Positions 44,152-53,336 of a stretch of DNA of 64,000 bases are shown in pieces. Origin of the DNA: Rikenellaceae bacterium (GTDB taxonomy: Bacteria; Bacteroidota; Bacteroidia; Bacteroidales; UBA932); the NCBI GenBank assembly GCA_003542575.1, contig DPKJ01000014.1, positions 456,791-520,790 on the forward strand, read 5' to 3'. The notes under the pieces are model-generated. The model was not told the DNA's origin. It saw nothing but the letters and a program-made list of their open reading frames with translations, and did no database searches. The translations under genes were made by a program, and so were the position numbers. Position 1 is the stretch's first letter. Each line of letters starts with the position of its first letter.

Positions 44152-45885
44152 TTATGGAACATATTCAAAATGAGAATAATCTTTTAAATTCCATTCTCCT
44201 CCCCAATTTATTTTGATATTCAAATCAGTCGCTTTTTTCTTAATATGTACGGCAATAATATAAAGTAATTCAGGGACATATGATTCGTGTATTCTAATTC
44301 TTCTGTTTATAAGAGGGTATAAATCTAAAGCATAACCATATCCATCTTCTTTCATTTGATGATTTGATATTGTATTTACTCCATCACAGTTTGTTACAAT
44401 AGTGCCGGGCAATGAACGCCCTTGAGCATATAAGCTTTTTTGACTTGTAGTAGAGCGAAGACCTTCCGTAATAATAAATGGCACAGGAGAATTAACTATT
44501 GCTATTTTTATAATTTTGCATAATTTCGGGTGAAGACCATCAAGAATAATAAGATTTTTTTGAATTAGCTCTTCATAGTACACCTGCTCGAACTCATTCA
44601 TTTTTAGTATTCCAAAATGAGATTTAAAATATAGCTTTTTCTTAATACCAAGATATTTATTTACAGAGATTAACTCCTTGTCAAGCAATACATAAGTATA
44701 GTGATTAATGTGGTTTAATAAGTTAATTTTCAATTGTTGAGAATTAATCATTAATGCGGCATAAAAGTGCTTGGGTCTAGGTATTATGTATGATAATGTT
44801 ACAACCTCTTCTAATGTTAAATCAGAATGCTTTTTGTCGAAATAAAAATAACAGGCATTAGATAACCCATAGACTTCTGGGGCAAATTCGATAATATTGA
44901 AATATAGTTCTATGATTGTTTTTTTATCTATTTTATAATAGTTTTCTAAAAGTAATGCAAGTGCTACTTCTTCCGTTTTTCGGATTATATTCCTGTCATG
45001 AGATAGAAATAAATTACGGATTAATTGCATTGTTATTGTACTTGCACCCCGGGCAATGCGTTGCTCCTTAAAATTTACAGCAATGGCAAGCCCGATGAAT
45101 TCAGTAGCTACTCCTTTATGGACCCAAAACATTGGATCTTCTGTGCAGATTATAGTGTTAATTAAATCTTCTGAAATATCTTCATATACGATATATTCAA
45201 TATTACGATGCTTGAATTTTTCATCAAATAAGCTTATTAGATAATCTTTGTCTATATCAATGGAGATTTCTTTACTTATGTCATTGAAAGAGAGATTATC
45301 ATAGAAAATTTTTGCATATACATATGGGTTTTTTATATTATTAGTTTTTTTCAAATATACCTGCAACTGGAGTTTGTCTTCAGACCATAAGTTCTTTAAG
45401 ATTTCTGATGAAAAATTTGGTGAAAGCAAATCTCTAAAATCATTCCATTTGAACGGAAGATCAATTATTAATTCTTTATACCCTTTCTTTGAAGTTAATT
45501 GCAATAAACACGATATTTTTCCATAATCAATTCCAACAAGTTTTATCTTTTTTCCTATTCTAAATGCAATTGCGACAGTTCCAAATCTAAGCGGGATAGC
45601 TGATATTATATTCATTTGGCAGGTCAGGTTTTTCAATGATATTTCACCTACAACTGCCCAATTAAACAAACTCCTGAATAGAGATATTGTACATTTTGCA
45701 CTCCCTATATTAACGATTTCATTAGGCCGATCTTTTTGAAATATAGTAATCTCATTAAAGTATAGTGAGACTCGATGTTTATTGATGGAATAGTCTTCAA
45801 TTTTGCACACTAATCCATATTTCTTAAAGTAGTGTATTGTTCTATTGATTATTTTGGAAATCAGCCAGTTATTTATACATTCCAT
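44152..45885 (-). CDS. GT51 peptidoglycan glycosyltransferase fused to M15 peptidase, AsmA-like N-terminus
   Basis: 577 residues from ATG 45885 (a TTG five codons upstream overlaps hlyD). Three parts: an N-terminal region (about 15-190) with the beta-rich pattern of AsmA-like proteins; a GT51 domain (about 225-390) with CTEDPMFWVHKG (catalytic Glu), GASTITMQLIRNLF, the RKTEEVALALLLEN helix and IIELYFNIIEFAPEVYGL; and a C-terminal M15-type peptidase (about 470-577) with ITEGLRS, SNHQ...GYALDLYP and WGGEW...HFEY, supplying His, Asp and His zinc ligands. It lacks the transpeptidase domain of class A PBPs and an obvious N-terminal membrane helix. It probably remodels peptidoglycan for the exporter or protects the producer; role inferred. 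Confidence 0.85.
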   Translation of the reverse strand: MECINNWLISKIINRTIHYFKKYGLVCKIEDYSINKHRVSLYFNEITIFQKDRPNEIVNIGSAKCTISLFRSLFNWAVVGEISLKNLTCQMNIISAIPLRFGTVAIAFRIGKKIKLVGIDYGKISCLLQLTSKKGYKELIIDLPFKWNDFRDLLSPNFSSEILKNLWSEDKLQLQVYLKKTNNIKNPYVYAKIFYDNLSFNDISKEISIDIDKDYLISLFDEKFKHRNIEYIVYEDISEDLINTIICTEDPMFWVHKGVATEFIGLAIAVNFKEQRIARGASTITMQLIRNLFLSHDRNIIRKTEEVALALLLENYYKIDKKTIIELYFNIIEFAPEVYGLSNACYFYFDKKHSDLTLEEVVTLSYIIPRPKHFYAALMINSQQLKINLLNHINHYTYVLLDKELISVNKYLGIKKKLYFKSHFGILKMNEFEQVYYEELIQKNLIILDGLHPKLCKIIKIAIVNSPVPFIITEGLRSTTSQKSLYAQGRSLPGTIVTNCDGVNTISNHQMKEDGYGYALDLYPLINRRIRIHESYVPELLYIIAVHIKKKATDLNIKINWGGEWNLKDYSHFEYVP

Positions 45886-45892
45886 AGTGTGT

Positions 45893-47233
45893 TTATTCAA
45901 ATCCTACTTTCAGGATTTTTCGTATTGGCATTATAAATCGTTCAAACAGAGAAATGTCGTCAGTAATAATGTCAGCATCTGCCTGCATTTCCGGGAGGAA
46001 TGGTAAATTTTTGTTGTATGTTGTTTTTAATCCCTCCGGTAATTCAATTTCAACTATATAATAGTCTGACCCCTGACTATTTTTAATCGGCACAGCAGAA
46101 ATGTTTTTTACAAATCCTTTAACAATACCATATTCGTTGTCCGGGAAATTTGCAAATTTGATATTTACTTTTTGTCCCGATTTTACTTTCCCCGATCTCG
46201 TCATTGGCATCTCAGCTTTACCCATCATTTTTCCTTTTTCTGTAGGAACAATAGTGAACACTGTTTCTCCTGCAACCACATTCTGATTTGCTACCCAATA
46301 ATTAGAAGAACTTACCTGACCATTTATAGGTGTGATCAAAACATAATTCATTTCCCATGCTTGTATTTCATTAATTAGTTGGGACATCTGATTTCTCAAT
46401 TGAGTTTTTAGAGAATTTTTTTTGTCTTGGTACTGATATTCTGTATCGAGGAGAGTTTCCTGTATTTGAGTAATCTGCATTTCAATATTTTTCACAGTGG
46501 AATTCATACTTTCAAGAGTCAACCATCCTTGTAGATATTGATTTTTTGAAGATTCTATTTCTTTGGAAGAAGTAAACCCTTCATTATGCATGATCGAATC
46601 TCTATAATATTGTATCTTAGCAATCTGAAATTGGTCACTGACAATTTTCTTTTGGATTTTTGCATTAAGATAATATTCATTATATTGATTTAACCTTAGC
46701 TTCATAAAAGCTATTTTTTTTATATAGTATTGCAATCTAATGAATTCGATGTAATCGAAGAGTACAGTATAAAAATTTGAATACGATGTTTGTACTTGCC
46801 CTAACTTTAACTCTTTCGGAGGCAGATAAATTATTGTATCTGACTGCAAATTCAATTGTTTTATGTATTTCTTCAAAAATTGTATATCAGAAGTATTGGC
46901 AGGATTCTCAATAATGCTGAGGTATTCTCCAGTTTGGACATATTGTTTGTTAATAATTTTGATCTCACTTAGTTTTCCAGAAGTCCTTGCTATTAATGCA
47001 ATAGGAGGCTGAGAACCTGTTAATACCATGGATGTAGATATTTTATCAGGATATTTAAATGCTACACTTCCTATTAAAACCGTAAATAGGATAATTCCTA
47101 TAACTACAATTCCTCTTCTTTGAATCCACGGCGGCATACTCCCAAGAATATCCTGGAACTCTTCACTCTTAAGTTCTATCTGTGTTTTTGAATCAATATC
47201 TTGTTTGGAAGAGCTAATATCTTTAATATCCAT
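45893..47233 (-). CDS. HlyD-family periplasmic adaptor of the peptide exporter
   Basis: 446 residues. One membrane helix (about 38-60, RGIVVIGIILFTVLIGSVAF) precedes a periplasmic region: a biotinyl/lipoyl-like half (LIARTSGKLSEIKI...VQTGEYL), a long coiled-coil hairpin (about 150-290), the second lipoyl half (APINGQV-like segment VLITPINGQVSSSNYW) and a beta-barrel (PMTRSGKVKSGQKVNIKFANFP). It links the ABC exporter to an outer-membrane channel, but no TolC-type gene is in the window. It lies 21 bp after the ABC transporter gene. Confidence 0.92.
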   Translation of the reverse strand: MDIKDISSSKQDIDSKTQIELKSEEFQDILGSMPPWIQRRGIVVIGIILFTVLIGSVAFKYPDKISTSMVLTGSQPPIALIARTSGKLSEIKIINKQYVQTGEYLSIIENPANTSDIQFLKKYIKQLNLQSDTIIYLPPKELKLGQVQTSYSNFYTVLFDYIEFIRLQYYIKKIAFMKLRLNQYNEYYLNAKIQKKIVSDQFQIAKIQYYRDSIMHNEGFTSSKEIESSKNQYLQGWLTLESMNSTVKNIEMQITQIQETLLDTEYQYQDKKNSLKTQLRNQMSQLINEIQAWEMNYVLITPINGQVSSSNYWVANQNVVAGETVFTIVPTEKGKMMGKAEMPMTRSGKVKSGQKVNIKFANFPDNEYGIVKGFVKNISAVPIKNSQGSDYYIVEIELPEGLKTTYNKNLPFLPEMQADADIITDDISLFERFIMPIRKILKVGFE

Positions 47234-47254
47234 AGTAGTATTCTTCTGATTTTG

Positions 47255-49462
47255 TTATCTGCCCAACTCCAATTGATTTTTTACTAAGGTATAATATGCG
47301 CCTTTCTTTTCCGTTAGTTCCTTATGGGTGCCCTCCTCTATAATTTTGCCCTTATCCAAGACAATTATATTATCGGCATTTTGTACAGTGCTTAGTCGGT
47401 GAGCGACAATAACCACAGTTTTACCTTTGTAAAACCCGCTCAGATTGTCCATGATTATCTTTTCATTATTTGCGTCCAGAGAATTAGTTGCTTCATCGAA
47501 AAACAGGAATGTCGGATTTTTATATACAGCGCGTGCAATTAATAATCGTTGACGTTGTCCTTGGCTGATGCCATTTCCTTCCATCCCAATTTTGGTGTTG
47601 TATTTAAGAGGCAGTGATTCTATAAAATCTTTAATATTCGCAGTCTGTACAGCGGACTGCAAGTGCTCTTTATTTATTATATCTTCTCCTATAGCGATAT
47701 TATTAGCTATTGAGTCGGAAAAAATGAATCCATCCTGCATAACGGCTCCCGATTTCTGCCTCCATAGGTGTGGATTTAGATCGGCAATAGGAGTATCGTC
47801 AACTTTAATAGAACCCTTGTTTGGTTTGTAAAATGCAAGTAAAAGTTTTATTAATGTGGTTTTGCCGCTTCCGCTAGTTCCGACAATGGCAGTTATTTTA
47901 TTTTCGGGAATGGTAAGGCTTATTCCATTTAATACATAATCCCTGTCGGCTCCATCATAGCTAAAATATAGATCTTCAATGCGAATCGTTTGTTTTACAG
48001 GGAGTTCGTTGATTTTGTTTTCGATAGTTTGTTCTTCATCTTCTTTGTTGTGAATCTCATTCAGACGTTCCAGACTTATTTTGGCATCCTGTGCAGACTG
48101 TACGAACCCGATTACCTGCCCCACGGGGCCGGATAATTGCCCAATTATATAACTAATTGACATCATCATTCCAAGAGTAATATTACCATCGATAACAGAA
48201 CGTGCAGCAACGTAAGAGACAAACAGAGATGTTGTTTGATTAAAGAATGCGGAACCGATTTGCTGGTATTGTCCAAGGGCGAGGCCCTTAATACTTATTT
48301 TAAAAAGCTTTACTTGGATACGTTCCCATTTCCAACGTTGCTGTTTTTCACAGTTATTCAGCTTTATTTCTTGCATTCCTGTTACAATTTGCACCATATT
48401 GCTCTGTTCTGCCGAGGCTTGTGAAAAACGAGCCATATCAAGCTTTCGACGATAACGCATGAACATGAGTATCCATGTTACATAGAGGGTATTACCTAGT
48501 AGAAATATTACTAAAATTAGTATATTATAATACATAAGTATTCCAGCGAATATAAAAAAATTGACAAAAGAGAACAAGGTTGTAAGAGTTGACCCAGTAA
48601 GGAATGATTTAATTCGATTATTGTCTCCTATACGCTGCATAATATCTCCCACGTTTTTGGAATCGAAGAACCTGAGAGGTAACTTCATGAGTTTAGCCAG
48701 AAAATCAGAAATTAATGAAATGCTAATACGACTGTTCATATGGAGAATTATCCAACTTTGAATAAAATTTACGGTAAGCTGGGTAATAAATAATATTAGT
48801 TGGGCAATAAGGACTAATGTTACGAATCCAATATTGTTATTTCCGATTCCTTGATCTACCATAGATTGGGTTAGAAATGGCAGAATTAATGATAAAATAC
48901 TGCCAATTATAAGCCCAAAAATAATTTGAAAGACCTGGGATCTAAATGGTTTTAAGTAACGAGCAAAATATCCAAAAGTTCTTTCCTTATAATCAATTTC
49001 CTCTTGAGAATAAAAATCAGGAGTCGGAGTTAGCAATAATGCTGTTCCCACTTCTTCCCCGGCATATTTGGAACTAATCCAACATTTCATAAAGGCCTCT
49101 TTGGACAGGGAATATTTCTCTCCAACCGGATCTGATATTTTTATTTTATAACACCCTTTTTTTGTCTCCTTAATTTCATAACAGACAATAAAATGATTCT
49201 GGTTCCAATGAAGTATACAGGGTAAAGGTTTTTCGTTAGCAAGCTGTTTAAAAGTAATTTTAACACCTTGGGATCGGAATCCAATAAACTCGGCAGCATC
49301 ACTTATTCCCAACATGGATACCCCGGTGCGAGTAATAAAACACTTTTCTCTTAGATATTGGACAGAGTAACTACGACCGTAATATTTTGCTATCATACGA
49401 AGGCAGGTTGGACCGCAGTCCATGGCATCGAGTTGTGTATAGAGAGGAAAATAGCGTGTCAT
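47255..49462 (-). CDS. C39 peptidase-containing ABC exporter
   Basis: 735 residues: an N-terminal C39 cysteine protease (about 1-150; Cys16 in MDCGPTCLRMIAKYYG, a His in LHWNQNHFIVCY and Asp111 in KISDPVG), a six-helix membrane domain (about 175-450) and a C-terminal ATPase (about 480-735) with GTSGSGKTTLIKL (Walker A), ISQGQRQRLLIARA (signature) and FLFFDEATNSLD (Walker B). Such transporters cut GG-type leaders while exporting the peptide. The precursor at 54641 has a matching GG site. Confidence 0.96.
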   Translation of the reverse strand: MTRYFPLYTQLDAMDCGPTCLRMIAKYYGRSYSVQYLREKCFITRTGVSMLGISDAAEFIGFRSQGVKITFKQLANEKPLPCILHWNQNHFIVCYEIKETKKGCYKIKISDPVGEKYSLSKEAFMKCWISSKYAGEEVGTALLLTPTPDFYSQEEIDYKERTFGYFARYLKPFRSQVFQIIFGLIIGSILSLILPFLTQSMVDQGIGNNNIGFVTLVLIAQLILFITQLTVNFIQSWIILHMNSRISISLISDFLAKLMKLPLRFFDSKNVGDIMQRIGDNNRIKSFLTGSTLTTLFSFVNFFIFAGILMYYNILILVIFLLGNTLYVTWILMFMRYRRKLDMARFSQASAEQSNMVQIVTGMQEIKLNNCEKQQRWKWERIQVKLFKISIKGLALGQYQQIGSAFFNQTTSLFVSYVAARSVIDGNITLGMMMSISYIIGQLSGPVGQVIGFVQSAQDAKISLERLNEIHNKEDEEQTIENKINELPVKQTIRIEDLYFSYDGADRDYVLNGISLTIPENKITAIVGTSGSGKTTLIKLLLAFYKPNKGSIKVDDTPIADLNPHLWRQKSGAVMQDGFIFSDSIANNIAIGEDIINKEHLQSAVQTANIKDFIESLPLKYNTKIGMEGNGISQGQRQRLLIARAVYKNPTFLFFDEATNSLDANNEKIIMDNLSGFYKGKTVVIVAHRLSTVQNADNIIVLDKGKIIEEGTHKELTEKKGAYYTLVKNQLELGR

Positions 49463-49476
49463 AAATTAAAATTTAG

Positions 49477-50718
49477 CTATCTTATACAACACAAATTCGA
49501 TTTATCTAATATGATTTCATAATTAGAGGGGGAAGGGCATAAATACTGATAAATGCAATTAGAACAAGGTTCTACATCCCGGATTTTACGCCAAGCAGTA
49601 TTGATAATCAATTCACTTTTGATTAGTTCTAATATTGAATTATTAACAATATTTCCTAATGCTGGGCGGTTTATATTTGCGTATACATCACCACTAGATA
49701 TAATTGTTAAGGAACCAAAGAAATTTGTATTAAGTTTCTGATGTGCAAAAATATTACGCATCGAAAACGTTTCTTGCAAAATGTCTTTTGGATCAGTAAA
49801 TACATTTTTCACGAAAAAATCATGATTAGTCTTGATATAGACAGGATGTATTACATAGTTGTTAATAAAGAATTTTTCAATTAAATCATCAACCAATGTA
49901 TAGTCATTGATTCCAGTTATGTAGAAGTGATAACAATGATTATAATTTCTTAATAACTTATAACAATTGTCCCAAACGGAATTATTTATTGGGAAGGTTG
50001 TTATTATGTCATATTTAAAATCAGAAAAAATATTGATGCTATTTGTGAAATTTGCATAATGGTTCCAAATATGCACCCTCGATGAAAAGTCTGAAAACAA
50101 TGTTGATAATTCATTGTAATAAGGATATTTTAAGACATTTCCACCGATCAGATTTAATTTGCCTACAACACCGTATTTGATTTGTAAAAGTATATTTTTT
50201 AATACACTAATCTGTAATATATTGTTTTGCTTAGAGGATTTTTTTATGCAACATGAAGCTTGTTTTGAGTAAGTATCACAATGAATGCAATTTAGTTCAC
50301 AAGAATCGTTTAGATATAAATTTAACTCAAGCAAATACTGAAGAACATCTTCTCCTACTTCTCGTCCCATATCATCTTGGAATCTATTGACATCACGTTG
50401 TAGATTGAGTATTGGCATCATCTGCACTGGTTTCTCAGGTTCTTCTGATACGTCATTGATATTTCCCATTTTTTTTTCGCAAAACTCAACAATGAATTCA
50501 TAACAAGGAGATTGAGCCAATTTTACGCCATCAATGCATATCGCCCCTAGGTTTTTCTTCTCATGTAATGCTTTTAATATATCAATAAAATCAGGATTAG
50601 TAACAATCATATTATCACCATTTACTGTATTATATAAAAGTGCATTTGAGTCTTTTATATTACAATAAACATGAGGGGCAATATATAACCAATATTTTTT
50701 GTCTTTTTTTATTATCAT
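49477..50718 (-). CDS. Pseudo-rSAM/SPASM protein (TIGR04150-like)
   Basis: 413 residues. The C-terminus AWRKIRDVEPCSNCIYQYLC and the PSPSNYE segment match what I recall of the Bacteroidota pseudo-rSAM family (TIGR04150) that accompanies GG-leader peptides. From memory, that family lacks the 4Fe-4S motif of radical SAM enzymes. Here Cys140-x3-Cys144-x2-Cys147 (SCELNCIHC) is present, so activity cannot be excluded. Other cysteines: 156, 157, 385, 388, 394, 410 and 411, some probably binding auxiliary clusters. It lies between the rSAM gene (21 bp) and the exporter gene (14 bp). Confidence 0.75.
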   Translation of the reverse strand: MIIKKDKKYWLYIAPHVYCNIKDSNALLYNTVNGDNMIVTNPDFIDILKALHEKKNLGAICIDGVKLAQSPCYEFIVEFCEKKMGNINDVSEEPEKPVQMMPILNLQRDVNRFQDDMGREVGEDVLQYLLELNLYLNDSCELNCIHCDTYSKQASCCIKKSSKQNNILQISVLKNILLQIKYGVVGKLNLIGGNVLKYPYYNELSTLFSDFSSRVHIWNHYANFTNSINIFSDFKYDIITTFPINNSVWDNCYKLLRNYNHCYHFYITGINDYTLVDDLIEKFFINNYVIHPVYIKTNHDFFVKNVFTDPKDILQETFSMRNIFAHQKLNTNFFGSLTIISSGDVYANINRPALGNIVNNSILELIKSELIINTAWRKIRDVEPCSNCIYQYLCPSPSNYEIILDKSNLCCIR

Positions 50719-50739
50719 TTTTGGTATTCTTGTTGCTAT

Positions 50740-51987
50740 TTATTCTACAATTACATTTTCCATTATCCTGTAATATTCTTCAGGATGATTGCGTAAAAAA
50801 TTCATTTGTTTTGATTTGTATACCAAAAATTCAGTCTCATTCACGAAACCAGGGCAAATAGGGTGGTCTTCTTCCAATTTTGGTATATTGAAAATACATT
50901 GGATACATGCTTTAGTTTTGTAGCATTTATGGCATTGTTGGTCAAATTTTGCGTAGTAGCTATTATATTTATTTGCAATAGCATCTAGGTCAATACATAT
51001 TTCGGATTCGGAAATCATTCCCAGTTCAAATTGCTGCCCTATACGTTCGCAAGGTAATATCTTCCCGTTTACAGTCATGAATAATCGTCTGCTGAAAGGA
51101 ACACACGTCCCGGTAGGAATAGACTTTTTTTGGTCATTCCCAAATATTAAATCAGTATAATTACGGTAAACAAATCCGCTATATTGATGTATAAATGCAG
51201 TAATGCTTTGGTATGTAGCAGATTTTAGAAACATATCCCGCTCGATTACTTCATAATTCTCTGCCTGATACAAACTTTGATAGGTATTACGATAAGTTTG
51301 TCGGAAAAGCTCAATTTTATTTTCACGAATACCCATATTGTTAAGTTCTCCAATACTTGGGATTTTGTTATAATCAGCTTTAAAGTATTTGTAAATTTGT
51401 TCTACACTATTTCTATTGTGCAATACTGAATTGAAATTGACTTTTGTTTTAAAATATTCAGGATATTTTTGGAGAAGTGTATCAATATTATTTTTAATAT
51501 CTGTGTATGCTGGTTTGCCTGTTTTATATACCCTGTATGAATTATTGAGTTCATTGCCGTCTAAACTTATTAGTAAATTGAAATTATGTTTTACCAAGTA
51601 GTCTATATTTTTTTGAAGTAATATCGCATTGGTAGTCATTGAAAATACAAAATTCCGGGACTTAACTTCTATATTTTCAACATATTGTACGATGGATTTT
51701 ATAAACGGCATATTTAAAAGCGGTTCGCCCCCGTAAAAACTGATAAAAACGGTGCGAGTTGCAGACATATTATATTCTGAATTCCATAATTCAACTAAAT
51801 AATTTATCATTTTTATTGCAGCTGGCAAACTTATATTCTTATTTTCACGTAAATCATAATCATTGTAAAATTCACCATATGCACAGTATTTACAACTAAG
51901 ATTGCAGGCATCAGTAACCTCAAATGTCAATTGTTTAAGGTTTGCTAATTGATATCTGATGTCCTTTGCCGAAATATATTCTTTCAT
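50740..51987 (-). CDS. Radical SAM/SPASM peptide maturase 2
   Basis: 415 residues. Radical SAM motif Cys28-x3-Cys32-x2-Cys35 (ACNLSCKYCAYGEFY), with SFYGGEPLLNMPF downstream as the SAM-contacting strand. The C-terminal SPASM-like region has a cysteine-rich set (CVPFSRRLF, LPCERIGQQ, CHKCYKTKACIQCIFN, HPICPGF). Such enzymes introduce thioether or carbon-carbon links in RiPPs. Its ATG overlaps the stop of the upstream rSAM gene in a TAATG arrangement, indicating translational coupling. Confidence 0.92.
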   Translation of the reverse strand: MKEYISAKDIRYQLANLKQLTFEVTDACNLSCKYCAYGEFYNDYDLRENKNISLPAAIKMINYLVELWNSEYNMSATRTVFISFYGGEPLLNMPFIKSIVQYVENIEVKSRNFVFSMTTNAILLQKNIDYLVKHNFNLLISLDGNELNNSYRVYKTGKPAYTDIKNNIDTLLQKYPEYFKTKVNFNSVLHNRNSVEQIYKYFKADYNKIPSIGELNNMGIRENKIELFRQTYRNTYQSLYQAENYEVIERDMFLKSATYQSITAFIHQYSGFVYRNYTDLIFGNDQKKSIPTGTCVPFSRRLFMTVNGKILPCERIGQQFELGMISESEICIDLDAIANKYNSYYAKFDQQCHKCYKTKACIQCIFNIPKLEEDHPICPGFVNETEFLVYKSKQMNFLRNHPEEYYRIMENVIVE

Positions 51988-53309
51988 TATTTTATCAAAT
52001 TTCGATATCTTGCTTGATCAATAACATATGAAGAGAGACTATATTCTGCCTTTTCATATAAGCAAGGTACAGAACCTTTATATACTCGTGCATCATAGTT
52101 TTTTTGTACACATGGTCCCATACATATTGGAAGCATATTGCATTTTTCACACCTTTCATTTTCGAATGGCATAGATTCATAAATTTTCCCAAGTAAACCA
52201 TCATTCCAATCAATTATCCCGGAAGGTTGTAGAATCCCAATTACCTTATCTTCTCCATAATCGCGAGCGGTACATTTGAAAATTTTACCATTAAAATTTA
52301 TTACATAGTAATGAAAACTGTCCGCGTAACAACGCTGAAAAGTTTGTGGTCTATATGCCCAAAATCCAGACCGGAAACCCGATTTTTTTATATCTTCTTT
52401 CGCTTTTTGCAACAATTGTCGTATTTCATCTGTACATTGTACTTGCCATACTCTTTGAAAATCTATTGTTATACATCTTTTACTATTCTCGGAAATATCA
52501 TTTAAGATATCCTGAATATTTTTTAAAGTCTGCATGTCATAGTTAATTCGGAGTACAATTTGAACATTTGGGATAAATTCGCATATGAGGTTGATATTGT
52601 TGACTATATCTTTGTAAGTACCACGTTTGTCAGAATAATATTTAATTTCATTATGCCGCTGTTCGTTGCCATCTAATGTTATTTGAAAAAAAGCAAAATT
52701 GTGATCCCGCATTTGCTTAATTCGGTCAATATTTAATAAAGTAGCATTAGTTGTTATTATTTGCGAAAAGGTAACATTATTTTTTAATGCAATATTTTTG
52801 GTGAAGTTGGAAATTTTACTTATTACTTCATCAAAATACATAAGCGGTTCTCCCCCAAACCAATCCAAAGTGATGGATTTTGCATTTTGAGTTGTTGCTA
52901 AGAATTGTATGTGATTATTTATATTAGTAATAACATCATCACTCATCTTCTCTTTATTATGTTTTGCTCCTGTATAATTAACAGAGCAATACCAACATTT
53001 TAAATTACAATCCAATGTTGGATTGATTGTAATTCTATAATTATTATGACAGTATATTCGCTTTTTGTTTTCCAACTTTATAAAAGCCAGTTCATCAAAC
53101 TCTTGATTGATTATGAATCCTGATTTTTTAAAAGCATTATATAGATTGGGATATATGCCTTGGAATTCAGGCAAATATTCAAGTAATGTTTCAATAGATG
53201 CATAATCTTTGAAACTAATAGGTAGGATTTTATTGGATAGTGTATTATATAATAATATACAATTGTCATTTTCTATTTCTATGTTATATCTACTTACTTT
53301 GTCATTCAT
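51987..53309 (-). CDS. Radical SAM/SPASM peptide maturase 1
   Basis: 440 residues. An N-terminal region of about 90 residues, possibly a leader-binding domain, precedes the motif Cys101-x3-Cys105-x2-Cys108 (LDCNLKCWYCSVNYT) and LDWFGGEPLMYFDEV. The C-terminal SPASM domain has CTARDYGEDK and CEKCNMLPICMGPC. It is paralogous to, but clearly distinct from, the next gene, so the two may install different cross-links or act on different core cysteines. Order with the precursor and pseudo-rSAM supports a role in peptide maturation. Confidence 0.92.
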   Translation of the reverse strand: MNDKVSRYNIEIENDNCILLYNTLSNKILPISFKDYASIETLLEYLPEFQGIYPNLYNAFKKSGFIINQEFDELAFIKLENKKRIYCHNNYRITINPTLDCNLKCWYCSVNYTGAKHNKEKMSDDVITNINNHIQFLATTQNAKSITLDWFGGEPLMYFDEVISKISNFTKNIALKNNVTFSQIITTNATLLNIDRIKQMRDHNFAFFQITLDGNEQRHNEIKYYSDKRGTYKDIVNNINLICEFIPNVQIVLRINYDMQTLKNIQDILNDISENSKRCITIDFQRVWQVQCTDEIRQLLQKAKEDIKKSGFRSGFWAYRPQTFQRCYADSFHYYVINFNGKIFKCTARDYGEDKVIGILQPSGIIDWNDGLLGKIYESMPFENERCEKCNMLPICMGPCVQKNYDARVYKGSVPCLYEKAEYSLSSYVIDQARYRNLIK

Positions 53310-53336
53310 AGTTTAAAAATTATAATATTAATATTC

